From assembly GCF_011801125.1 (NCBI RefSeq), contig NZ_CP046171.1, positions 4,836,001-4,900,000 of the forward strand: a DNA stretch of 64,000 nucleotides, written 5' to 3'. Numbering within the stretch: position 1 is the stretch's first letter; each line of letters begins with the position of its first letter. Below the pieces are notes generated by a model. It was not told the DNA's origin, did no database searches, and saw nothing but the letters and a program-made list of their open reading frames with translations. Position numbers and translations under genes: made by a program. The DNA is from Nocardia brasiliensis (lineage in GTDB: Bacteria; Actinomycetota; Actinomycetes; Mycobacteriales; Mycobacteriaceae). This document shows, piece after piece, positions 51,972 through 60,778 of this stretch.

Positions 51972-53134
51972 AGATCAACCGTCGACCCCAACGAGGTCAG
52001 GATTCGAAGCGCCCGTTGTGGGTTCTCGGCCTTATCGCGCCGTCGTGCGCGCTGCTCCCGTCCCAGCTCGTGCTGCACACCGGCGCGCCCGTGTTCTGGT
52101 GGATCGGCCCGGTCATCGTGCTGATCGTGATCCCGGTGCTGGACTGGGTGGTCGGCGAGGACGGCGAGAATCCACGCGACGAAGACTACGAATTGCTCTC
52201 CAACGACCGGTATTACCGGTGGTGCACCTATCTCTTCCTGCCGATCCAGCTGACCGGCCTCGCCATCGCCTGCTACCTGTGGGCCGGACCCGAACTCGGC
52301 ATCGCCGACAAACTCGGCCTCGCCGCCACCCTTGGCTTCGTCAGCGGCATCGGTATCAACGCCGCGCACGAATTGGGGCACCGGGTAGAACATCTGGAAC
52401 GCTGGCTGGCGAAGATCGCACTCGCGCAATCGGGTTACGGGCATTTCTTCGTCGAGCACAATCGCGGCCACCACGTCCGGGTGGCCACGCCTGCGGACCC
52501 GGCCAGCGCCCGGTTCGGCGAATCCCTCTGGGAGTTCTTGCCGCGCAGCGTGTCCGGCGGCTTCAGCTCCGCGGTGCAGCTCGAGCGCGAGCGGCTGGCG
52601 CGCAAGGGCAAGGGCTGGTGGCACGTGGACAACCACATCCTGCAGGCCTGGTCGATGACCGTGGCGCTGTTCGGCGCGCTGGTCGCGGCGTTCGGTGTCG
52701 CGGTGCTGCCGTGGCTGGCCTTGCAGGCGGTGATCGGCATCGCGCTGCTGGAAACGGTGAACTACGTCGAGCACTACGGGCTGTTGCGCGAACGCCGCCC
52801 GAACGGCAACTACGCGCGCTGCTCGCCGCGCGACAGCTGGAACAGCGACCGGCTCGTCACCAACATCTTCCTGTTCCATCTGCAGCGCCACAGCGACCAT
52901 CACGCCAACCCGGGCCGCCGGTATCAGACGCTACGCAGCTCGGCACAGGCACCACAGCTACCGGCCGGCTACGCGACCATGATCGTGCTCGCCGCGCTGC
53001 CTCCGCTGTGGCGGGCGGTGATGGACCCGCGGGTACTCGCGCACTACGACGGCGATCTCGCCAAGGTCAACGTCCAGCCCCGCAGATTCGGCCGGTTGCG
53101 CGCCGCCCTGACCTACCGGCGCGCGACCAGCTGA
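51968..53134 (+). CDS. alkB: Alkane 1-monooxygenase (AlkB)
   Basis: A 388-residue integral-membrane di-iron hydroxylase that oxidises the terminal methyl of n-alkanes. The histidine boxes are intact: 'HELGHR', 'EHNRGHHVR' and 'LQRHSDHHA', plus the AlkB signature 'NYVEHYGLLRE'. About six membrane helices are spread over residues 20-130 and 220-270. GGAAGAGG precedes the ATG. Rubredoxin and rubredoxin reductase genes usually follow alkB in actinobacteria, but here the next gene is a convergent fumarase four bases away, so electron carriers must come from elsewhere. Confidence 0.96.
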   Translation: MKINRRPQRGQDSKRPLWVLGLIAPSCALLPSQLVLHTGAPVFWWIGPVIVLIVIPVLDWVVGEDGENPRDEDYELLSNDRYYRWCTYLFLPIQLTGLAIACYLWAGPELGIADKLGLAATLGFVSGIGINAAHELGHRVEHLERWLAKIALAQSGYGHFFVEHNRGHHVRVATPADPASARFGESLWEFLPRSVSGGFSSAVQLERERLARKGKGWWHVDNHILQAWSMTVALFGALVAAFGVAVLPWLALQAVIGIALLETVNYVEHYGLLRERRPNGNYARCSPRDSWNSDRLVTNIFLFHLQRHSDHHANPGRRYQTLRSSAQAPQLPAGYATMIVLAALPPLWRAVMDPRVLAHYDGDLAKVNVQPRRFGRLRAALTYRRATS

Positions 53135-53138
53135 GGGC

Positions 53139-54815
<1,677 letters not shown>

Positions 54816-54905
54816 GAGACGCACTCCTTCGAGGTGGGCCGGGCCGAGAGGCCGCGGCTGGTCACGAGCAGAGCGAGCCTATCCATCCGGCCGCATCCCA
54901 CCCCG

Positions 54906-54923
54906 GATTAGGCAAGCCTAATC
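54906..54923. promoter_or_regulatory. IdeR/DtxR-like palindrome GATTAGGC-AA-GCCTAATC upstream of the fumarase gene
   Basis: Eight-base arms are exact complements around AA. The TTAGGCAAG part matches the left half of mycobacterial iron boxes (TTAGGCAAGGCTAGCCTTA type), while the right half is shifted. It lies 91 bases before the Fe-S fumarase start and 192 before the MarR start. Iron-dependent control of fum is the likely meaning. Confidence 0.5.
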
Positions 54924-54968
54924 GCGGCGAACAACCAGGTGGCCCGCGTTCGTCCAGTTGGCACAAAA

Positions 54969-55071
54969 GGTTGCACGTTCAACCCCGGTAGTGCTACCTG
55001 TCGTCTCACACAAAACGCTCGGACGTTCCGACCGTCCGGTCGCCACACAAACCGTCACGCGAACGTACAAC
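54969..55071. promoter_or_regulatory. Inverted pair of 11-bp sites before the MarR gene
   Basis: GTTGCACGTTC (54970-54980) reads GAACGTGCAAC on the other strand and matches GAACGTACAAC (55061-55071) at 10 of 11 positions. The first copy lies in a GGTTG/CAACC repeat (54969-54984). Between them, CGGACG (55020-55025) and CGTCCG (55033-55038) form a further repeat. The set fits MarR autoregulation. Confidence 0.45.
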
Positions 55072-55114
55072 GGCGCGCGACAATGTATGACACGCCAGAG
55101 TTTGGAGCGCTATC

Positions 55115-55585
55115 GTGACCGATCCCCATTGGCTCGATGACGTCGAAATGCGCGCATGGGTGGGTTTCGTGCGCACACGCGACCTCATCGCCGCGGCGGT
55201 CGGGCGGGACTCGACACGGGAGTCCAACCTCACCTACGTCGAGTACTCGGTGCTGGCCTTCCTGAGCGGCACCCCGGATCACCGGTGCACCTTCGCCGAT
55301 CTCGCCCTCAGCCTGGAGTGGTCGCAGAGCAGGCTCTCGCACCAGATCACCCGAATGGAGAAGCGCGGGTTGGTCGTTCGCGAACCCATCCCCGACGACG
55401 CGCGGCGCACCGCGGCGCGGCTGACCCAGCGCGGCGCCGAGGTGCTGACCGGCGCCGCGCCAGCGCACGTGAACAGCGTGCGCAGGCACATGATCGACGT
55501 GCTGGACCGGCAGCAGCTGGCCGCGCTCGCCGACATCTACGACACCCTGCTCGCCCACCACCGCAAGGCGACCAGCGAGAACTGA
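55115..55585 (+). CDS. MarR-family transcriptional regulator
   Basis: A 156-residue winged-helix protein. The MarR core 'LTYVEYSVLAFLSGTPDHRCTFADLALSLEWSQSRLSHQITRMEKRGLVVREPIPDDARRTAARLTQRG' occupies about residues 40-110, flanked by dimerisation helices. GGAG lies seven bases before the GTG start. It ends four bases before the stop of the convergent mftD gene. Targets are unknown; the repeats in its own upstream region suggest autoregulation. Confidence 0.92.
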   Translation: MTDPHWLDDVEMRAWVGFVRTRDLIAAAVGRDSTRESNLTYVEYSVLAFLSGTPDHRCTFADLALSLEWSQSRLSHQITRMEKRGLVVREPIPDDARRTAARLTQRGAEVLTGAAPAHVNSVRRHMIDVLDRQQLAALADIYDTLLAHHRKATSEN

Positions 55586-55589
55586 CCGA

Positions 55590-56852
55590 TCAGCCGATGG
55601 CCACCGGCTCGGCCGCACCCGAAGCCGTGACCGCCCGGCTCGAATCCGTTGCGGCCGTGCCGGACTCACCCGGCGCCGGGGCGGGCACACCGAGCGCGCG
55701 CTCGAATCCGTCCGGCACCACCAGATCGGCGCGTTCGAGTTCGGTGACACTGGTCTTACGCAGGCCGAGCAGCGCCGAATCGATGCCGCCGCGCAGGATG
55801 TCGAGCACGTTCTCCACGCCCGCTTGCCCATTGGCGGCCAGACCCCACAGGTAGGCGCGCCCGAGCAGCACCGCGCGCGCACCGAGGGCCACCGCCTTGA
55901 CCACATCGCTACCGCGCCGGATGCCACCGTCGAGCAGCACCTCGATCTGATCGCCGACGGCGTCGGCGATGGCGGGCAGCGCCCGGATCGAGGCGGGCGT
56001 GCCGTCGAGGTTGTTGCCGCCGTGATTGGACACCGAGATGGCGGCGACGCCCGCGTCCACCGCGCGCAACGCGTCGTCGACCCGGATCACGCCCTTGAGC
56101 AGCACCGGTCCGTCCCACTGTGCGCAGATCCAGCGCACATCGGCCCAGTCCGGCGGCGGCGTGCCCATCCATTCGCCGTAGGCGCCGAAGAACCCGGGGG
56201 CCGCGGCGTCGCCGATCGCCATGTTCGGCGCGGTGAGGTCGGGGATGTGCCCGGACCTCACGTAGGCCGCGAGCCAGCGCGGCCGGGCCAGGGTCTGCGG
56301 CGCGAACTTCAGCATGGTGCGCAGATCGAGCCGCTCCGGGATCACCGGACTCCCCCAGTCCCTGCCGTGCGAGAACGACCAGTCCAGGGTCAGGATCAAG
56401 CCGACCGCGCCCGCGGCCTTCGCGCGCGCCATCCGCTGCGCGATCTCGTCTTTACCGCCGCACCAATACAACTGGAAGAAGGTCGCGGGGTTGGCGGCGA
56501 TCACCTCTTCGATCGGCTTGCTGGCGAACGAACTGAGCCCCATCGCGATGCCACGCGCCGCGGCCGCACGGGCGACCGCGACCTCACCGTCGGGGTGCAC
56601 CGCCTGCACGCCGGTCGGCGAGATCAGCACCGGCATCGAAAGCTGTTGGCCGAGTACGGTCGTCGACTGGTCGCGGGTGCCGATCGGGCCCGCGACATGG
56701 GGCGCGAAACCGAGTTCGGTGAAGGCCCGCTGGTTGTCCTCGATGGTCTGCCCGCGTTCCGATCCGGCGATCAGCGCGCCGTACACCGACTTCGGCAGTC
56801 GTTTCTTCGCACGCCGCTGCGCCTCGGCGACGGTTTCGAACCATGGGTTCAT
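55590..56852 (-). CDS. mftD: MftD-like FMN-dependent alpha-hydroxy-acid dehydrogenase family (pre-mycofactocin synthase)
   Basis: A 420-residue enzyme of the lactate-dehydrogenase/glycolate-oxidase FMN family: 'PVLISPTGVQAVHPDGEVAVARAAAARGI', 'GVIRVDDALRAVDAGVAAISVSNHGGNNLDG' with the active-site His-Gly-Gly, and 'EVLLDGGIRRGSDVVKAVALGARAVLLGRAYLWGLA'. 'MNPWFETVAEAQRRAKKRLPKSVYGALIAGSERG' is the MftD (mycobacterial LldD1) N-terminus. MftD oxidatively deaminates the Val-Tyr-derived ring to make pre-mycofactocin. It follows mftE by 12 bases. A C-terminal tail of about 35 Ala/Gly/Thr-rich residues exceeds the family norm. Confidence 0.86.
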   Translation of the reverse strand: MNPWFETVAEAQRRAKKRLPKSVYGALIAGSERGQTIEDNQRAFTELGFAPHVAGPIGTRDQSTTVLGQQLSMPVLISPTGVQAVHPDGEVAVARAAAARGIAMGLSSFASKPIEEVIAANPATFFQLYWCGGKDEIAQRMARAKAAGAVGLILTLDWSFSHGRDWGSPVIPERLDLRTMLKFAPQTLARPRWLAAYVRSGHIPDLTAPNMAIGDAAAPGFFGAYGEWMGTPPPDWADVRWICAQWDGPVLLKGVIRVDDALRAVDAGVAAISVSNHGGNNLDGTPASIRALPAIADAVGDQIEVLLDGGIRRGSDVVKAVALGARAVLLGRAYLWGLAANGQAGVENVLDILRGGIDSALLGLRKTSVTELERADLVVPDGFERALGVPAPAPGESGTAATDSSRAVTASGAAEPVAIG

Positions 56853-56864
56853 GGTCGGATCCTT

Positions 56865-57632
56865 TCAGGCGGAATCCGGCCACCACAGCCGGATTCGGTC
56901 GAGCAGGTCGGTGGTGAGGTGGTCCAGTAGCGCGGCGCCCTCAGGGGCCGCGGCGCCCGCCGGATCGCCGAGCACGCCGTTGGGGCTGATCGCGCGCACT
57001 CCCGAGGAGCGCAGCAGCGTGAGCAGTTCCGGCAGCGGCCGCGGGTCACCGGGTGCGGCACGATCGAGCAGCACCCGCCGCGGGGTCAGCGCCAGTTGCA
57101 CCGAGGTCTCCGAGCGGCCCGCGTGCAGATCCCCGGGAAAGCGCGGCAGATACAGGCGCACGTCCCGGGATTCGCGCTGCAGCAGCGCCTGCGCGCGCCG
57201 CAACGGCTCCAGGTTGCCGCCGTGCCAGTTGACGAGCAGGATGCGGTCGAAAGTGTCGGTCGCCGAGCGGCACAGCTCGACGATCAGCAGTTCCAGCGCG
57301 GCCTGGCCGATCGAGAGCGTGCCGGGGAAGCCGGCGTGCTCGCCACTGGCCCCGTAGGGAATCGGCGGCGCGACAAGCACATCCGAGCGCAGCGCGGCCA
57401 GGCGCAGGCACAGGGCCGCGGCGATATCGGTGTCGGTGGACAGCGGCAGGTGCGGACCGTGCTGTTCGGTGGCGCCGACGGCGATCGCGAGAATCGCTCC
57501 GGCAGCGGCCCGTTCGCCCGCTTCCGGCCAGGTCAGCTCGGCGGCCTCGGACAGCCGCGCGCGAGCGCGCACCGCCTCGGCGCCCGCGGGTTCGGTCGCG
57601 GCGCCGGTGTGGCGTGCGACACTCCGGGACAT
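56865..57632 (-). CDS. mftE: MftE-like creatininase-family peptidase of mycofactocin synthesis
   Basis: A 255-residue creatininase-family amidohydrolase: 'AIAVGATEQHGPHLPLSTDTDIAAALC' (metal Glu-His and Asp), 'YGASGEHAGFPGTLSIG', 'RILLVNWHGGNLEPLRRA' and 'GDLHAGRSETS' with further ligands. In mycofactocin biosynthesis MftE cuts the modified C-terminal Val-Tyr off the precursor peptide MftA. A GATAAT eight bases before the ATG points to a leaderless transcript. In canonical clusters mftD comes before mftE; here the order is reversed. No mftA, mftB, mftC or mftF lies nearby. Confidence 0.84.
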   Translation of the reverse strand: MSRSVARHTGAATEPAGAEAVRARARLSEAAELTWPEAGERAAAGAILAIAVGATEQHGPHLPLSTDTDIAAALCLRLAALRSDVLVAPPIPYGASGEHAGFPGTLSIGQAALELLIVELCRSATDTFDRILLVNWHGGNLEPLRRAQALLQRESRDVRLYLPRFPGDLHAGRSETSVQLALTPRRVLLDRAAPGDPRPLPELLTLLRSSGVRAISPNGVLGDPAGAAAPEGAALLDHLTTDLLDRIRLWWPDSA

Positions 57633-57640
57633 GCCGCGAG

Positions 57641-57664
57641 ATTATCGTCAGTCACTGACATAAT
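57641..57664. promoter_or_regulatory. Palindromic operator in the mftE-mftR divergent promoter
   Basis: The core GTCAGT (57647-57652), C, ACTGAC (57654-57659) is exact. Its flanks contain the -10 boxes of both genes: GATAAT for mftE on the minus strand and CATAAT for mftR on the plus strand, each eight bases from the start codon. One bound dimer would block both promoters, so MftR autoregulation is likely. Confidence 0.65.
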
Positions 57665-57672
57665 CAATAGCC

Positions 57673-58266
57673 GTGACCGCCCGCAACACCCGAGGCCGCC
57701 CCCGCGGCACCACCAAACGCGAGCTCGAACTGATCGCCATGCGGTTGTTCAGCGAGCAGGGCTTCGACGACACCACCGTCGAACAGATCGCGGCCGCGGC
57801 CGGTATCAGCGGCCGCACCTTCTTCCGCTACTTCCCCACCAAGGCCGAGGTGCTCTGGTACCAGTTCGATGACGAAGTCGCCGCTCTGCGCTCGGCATTC
57901 GCCACCGTGCCCGACGATGTTGCGATGATGACCGCGGTCCGTCGAGTTGTCGTGGACGCCAATCGATATCGCGCTGAGGACGTCCCTGAGCTCCGTATCC
58001 GTATGCAGCTGGTCGCCACGAACCCAGCGCTGGCCGCCACCGCGGGCGCGCACTATGACGCCTGGGAGCGCGCCGTGAGCGCCTTCGCCGCGCGCAGGCT
58101 GGGTCAGCCCGCGGACGGATTGATCCCGCTGGCCGTGGGCCGCACCACACTCGCCGCGGCCAGGGCCGCCTTCGACGCCTGGCTCGCCCGCGCCGACGCG
58201 GACCTCACCGTCTACCTGGACCAGGCGTTGCTCGGTCTGGAGCGGGGATTCGCCACCCCGCCGTGA
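57673..58266 (+). CDS. mftR: TetR-family regulator, MftR type
   Basis: The 197-residue protein has a TetR helix-turn-helix ('RELELIAMRLFSEQGFDDTTVEQIAAAAGISGRTFFRYFPTKAEV', residues about 15-60) and the C-terminal shape of MftR proteins ('VLWYQFDDEVAALRSAF'). MftR represses mycofactocin genes and responds to acyl-CoA in mycobacteria. It starts at a GTG without a ribosome site. Divergence from mftE, with a shared operator, makes control of mftE-mftD very likely. Confidence 0.82.
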   Translation: MTARNTRGRPRGTTKRELELIAMRLFSEQGFDDTTVEQIAAAAGISGRTFFRYFPTKAEVLWYQFDDEVAALRSAFATVPDDVAMMTAVRRVVVDANRYRAEDVPELRIRMQLVATNPALAATAGAHYDAWERAVSAFAARRLGQPADGLIPLAVGRTTLAAARAAFDAWLARADADLTVYLDQALLGLERGFATPP

Positions 58267-58393
58267 ATCACTGGAGAACAACCGGCAGGTTTCGTCGTGG
58301 ACTGCCATGGGGTATGACTAGGCTCGGTGTCGGTCCGACGACCGAGACGCACGATGATCCCGACTGTAACCGTCGAAAGGGGCAGGAGTTTCC

Positions 58394-59299
58394 ATGTCCG
58401 AGGTGTCCATGAGCCTTTCGGCGGATTCGTTGCGCGCGGGACCGGTCGACAACCTGTTGCCACAGCTGGTCGAGCACCTGCGCCAGAACCGCACCGCGCT
58501 GCGCGAGGAATGGGCGCGCCGCATCACCGACGCGCAACTGCTCACCGCGATGACCCCGGAGGAGATCTTCTCCGAGGCGACCTCCGTCTACGACAACTAC
58601 GTCGAGGTGCTCGAGACCGGTAGCGTCGAGGCGCTGCAGGCCTACGCGCGTGACCTGTCCGAGCGCATCATTCCGAGAGGCGTCGAAACCGACGAGGTGC
58701 TCGGCATCGTGCTGCTGCTGCGCGACGTGCTCGCACGCTCGCTGTTCGAGAAGTACCAGGCCGACTTCCAGCTGCTCAACGCCGTCCTCGACGCCTACGA
58801 GCCCGCCGCCAACCGCATCGCCAACACCGTGGGCGTCTCGTTCGTCCAGGAGCGCGAGCGCGTCATCCGCCAGCAGCAGGAAGCCATCCGCGAACTGTCC
58901 ACCCCGGTGCTGCAGGTCCGCGAACAACTGCTCATCCTGCCGATCATCGGCGTGCTCGACAGCCAGCGCGCCCGCCAGCTCACCGAACAGCTGTTGCGCG
59001 CGATCCGGGCCAACCGCGCCAAGGTCGTCGTCATCGACATCACCGGTGTGCCGCAGATCGACTCCACCGTGGCCAACCACCTGGTGCAAACCGTCGACGC
59101 GTCCGGCCTCATGGGTGCCAACGTGATCATCACCGGCCTGTCCTCGGAGATCGCGCTGACGCTGGTGACGATCGGTCTCGACCTGTCGAAGATGAATGCC
59201 GTCGGTGACCTCCAGGGCGGTATCGAGGAAGCGGAACGTCTGCTGGGCTATGAGGTTTCCCGAGTCGCCGAGCGGGTCACCGAACGCGACGGCCGCTAG
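58394..59299 (+). CDS. rsbR: RsbR-like stressosome scaffold protein
   Basis: A 301-residue stressosome component: an N-terminal all-helical globin-like sensor region (about 20-160; 'ALREEWARRITDAQLL', 'LERIIPRGVETDEVLGIVLLLRDVL') and a C-terminal STAS domain ('VIDITGVPQIDSTVANHLVQTVDASGLMGANVIITGLSSEIALTLVTIGLDLS'). The Ser-Thr in 'IDSTVAN' sits at the kinase target position. AAGGGGCAGGAG precedes the ATG. It heads the rsbR-S-T-X operon; with RsbS it builds the complex that holds RsbT until stress. Confidence 0.92.
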   Translation: MSEVSMSLSADSLRAGPVDNLLPQLVEHLRQNRTALREEWARRITDAQLLTAMTPEEIFSEATSVYDNYVEVLETGSVEALQAYARDLSERIIPRGVETDEVLGIVLLLRDVLARSLFEKYQADFQLLNAVLDAYEPAANRIANTVGVSFVQERERVIRQQQEAIRELSTPVLQVREQLLILPIIGVLDSQRARQLTEQLLRAIRANRAKVVVIDITGVPQIDSTVANHLVQTVDASGLMGANVIITGLSSEIALTLVTIGLDLSKMNAVGDLQGGIEEAERLLGYEVSRVAERVTERDGR

Positions 59300-59313
59300 A
59301 TCGGGGCGGGCAC

Positions 59314-59703
59314 ATGCCGGTACCGATTCTCAAACAGGGCACCTATCTCATCGCTTCGGTGCAATCCGCGTTGACCGACGCGGATACCGAACGACTGCAG
59401 GACGACCTGATGAAACAGGTCAGCAAATACCGGGCACACGGCATCATCGTCGACGTCACCGCGATCGACATCATGGATTCCTTCGCGGCGAGATCCTTGC
59501 GTACCATCGCGCACATGACGCAGCTGCGGGGCGCCGAAACGGTGATCGTCGGGCTGCAGCCGGAAGTCGCCTTCGCCATGGTGCAGCTCGGGCTCACGTT
59601 CGAAGACATGCACACCGCTCTCGACCTGGAAGAGGGCCTGGCCTGGTTGAACCGCAAGACCACCACCCGACGCCAGCGAGACGGTCGTGACAGTGGCCGC
59701 TGA
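59314..59703 (+). CDS. rsbS: RsbS-like stressosome core protein
   Basis: A 129-residue single STAS domain: 'LIASVQSALTDADTERLQDDLMKQVSKYRAHGIIVDVTAIDIMDSFAARSLRTIAHMTQLRGAETVIVGLQPEVAFAMVQLGL'. The Ser of 'DIMDSFAAR' is the expected phosphorylation site for RsbT. It lies 14 bases after rsbR and overlaps rsbT by 17 bases, so core and kinase are co-translated. A short basic tail (TTTRRQRDGRDSGR) follows the fold. Confidence 0.92.
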   Translation: MPVPILKQGTYLIASVQSALTDADTERLQDDLMKQVSKYRAHGIIVDVTAIDIMDSFAARSLRTIAHMTQLRGAETVIVGLQPEVAFAMVQLGLTFEDMHTALDLEEGLAWLNRKTTTRRQRDGRDSGR

Positions 59704-60106
59704 GAATCTGGTGATCGCGGTCAGAGTGTCGGGCGACATCGTGATCGCACGTCAGGCCGGACACGAACTGGCCGCGAAGCTCGGATTCTCTCTGACGGAC
59801 CGCACCATGATCTCGACGGCGATCTCCGAAATCGCCCGCAACATCACCAGTTACGCAGGCAGCGGCGAGATCCGCCTGCTCGTGGACGAACGGGAAGGCA
59901 GGCAGGCGCTGGTGGTGCAGGCCGAGGACCAGGGCCCCGGCATCATCGACATTCCTCGCGCGCTCGAGGACGGCTACTCCACCGGACGTGGACTCGGCCT
60001 CGGTCTGCCCGGCGCCCGCCGACTGATGGACCGGCTCACCATCGACTCCGCACCCGGCCGCGGCACGTTGGTCGAGATGTGGAAGTGGGTACCCAACGGT
60101 GCATGA
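59687..60106 (+). CDS. rsbT: RsbT-like serine kinase / switch protein
   Basis: A 139-residue GHKL ATPase: N-box 'AISEIARNITSYAG', G1 'VQAEDQGPGI' and G2 'STGRGLGLGLPGARRLMD'. RsbT phosphorylates RsbR and RsbS under stress, leaves the complex, and then activates an RsbU-type phosphatase. GTG at 59687 overlaps rsbS; a GTG two codons later is an alternative. It overlaps the next gene by eight bases. Confidence 0.92.
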   Translation: MTVAAENLVIAVRVSGDIVIARQAGHELAAKLGFSLTDRTMISTAISEIARNITSYAGSGEIRLLVDEREGRQALVVQAEDQGPGIIDIPRALEDGYSTGRGLGLGLPGARRLMDRLTIDSAPGRGTLVEMWKWVPNGA

Positions 60107-60734
60107 CGACGGGTTCATCGGCCGAATCGAGTGGGCGGTGGCCGGTCGGGCCCTGCCCGGACAGCGGGTCTCCGGTGATCGCAGCGTCGTGCTCGACACC
60201 GGCGGCGGCACAGTGCTTTTCGCGGTGCTCGACGGCCTCGGGCACGGCGCACCGGCCGCCGACGCCGCCGACCGCGCCACCCAGGTGCTCGCCGAGAACC
60301 GCGCCGAACCGCTGGACGTGCTGATGGTGCTGTGTCATCGAGCCATGGCCGACACCCGAGGTGCCGCGGTCTCGCTCGCGCTGTTCGATCCCAGCGACAC
60401 GGTGCGCTGGCTCGGCGTCGGCAACGTCGAATCACGGGTGCTCACCGTGAGTCCCGGCGGCCTCACGGTGCGTGCCACCGTGTTGCTGACCGCGGGCATC
60501 GTCGGCTACCGGCTGCCGCAGAATCTGCAGCCGCAGACCATTCAGGTCCGGCCGGGCGATCTGCTGCTGATGTCCACCGACGGCATCGTCAGCGAATCCG
60601 CCGACGGCATCGACCTGTCCAAATCCACCGCGGAGATCACCGCCGACATCCTGGCCAGGCACGCCAAGGACACCGACGACGCGCTGGTGCTCGCCGCGCG
60701 GCACCGCGGCAGCGCGCACGGACCGAAGACATGA
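60099..60734 (+). CDS. rsbX: RsbX-like PP2C phosphatase (SpoIIE domain)
   Basis: A 211-residue stand-alone PP2C/SpoIIE phosphatase: 'RVSGDRSVVLDTGGGTVLFAVLDGLGHGAPAADAADRAT', 'GVGNVESRVL' and 'LLLMSTDGIVSES', with the metal-binding Asp residues at 'SGD', 'LDGLGHG' and 'STDGI'. Position and size match RsbX, which strips phosphate from RsbS/RsbR to reset the stressosome. The GTG start overlaps the rsbT stop region and the stop overlaps the next short ORF. Confidence 0.86.
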   Translation: MHDDGFIGRIEWAVAGRALPGQRVSGDRSVVLDTGGGTVLFAVLDGLGHGAPAADAADRATQVLAENRAEPLDVLMVLCHRAMADTRGAAVSLALFDPSDTVRWLGVGNVESRVLTVSPGGLTVRATVLLTAGIVGYRLPQNLQPQTIQVRPGDLLLMSTDGIVSESADGIDLSKSTAEITADILARHAKDTDDALVLAARHRGSAHGPKT

Positions 60735-60778
60735 GCCATCTCGCGATCCCGACCAGACCCGGCGAGGCGTTCAGATGA
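60731..60778 (+). CDS. 15-codon linking ORF between rsbX and the multidomain phosphatase gene
   Basis: Reads MSHLAIPTRPGEAFR. Its ATG overlaps the rsbX stop (ATGA, 60731-60734) and its TGA overlaps the ATG at 60775. It may only couple translation across 40 bases, and could be accidental. Confidence 0.22.
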   Translation: MSHLAIPTRPGEAFR

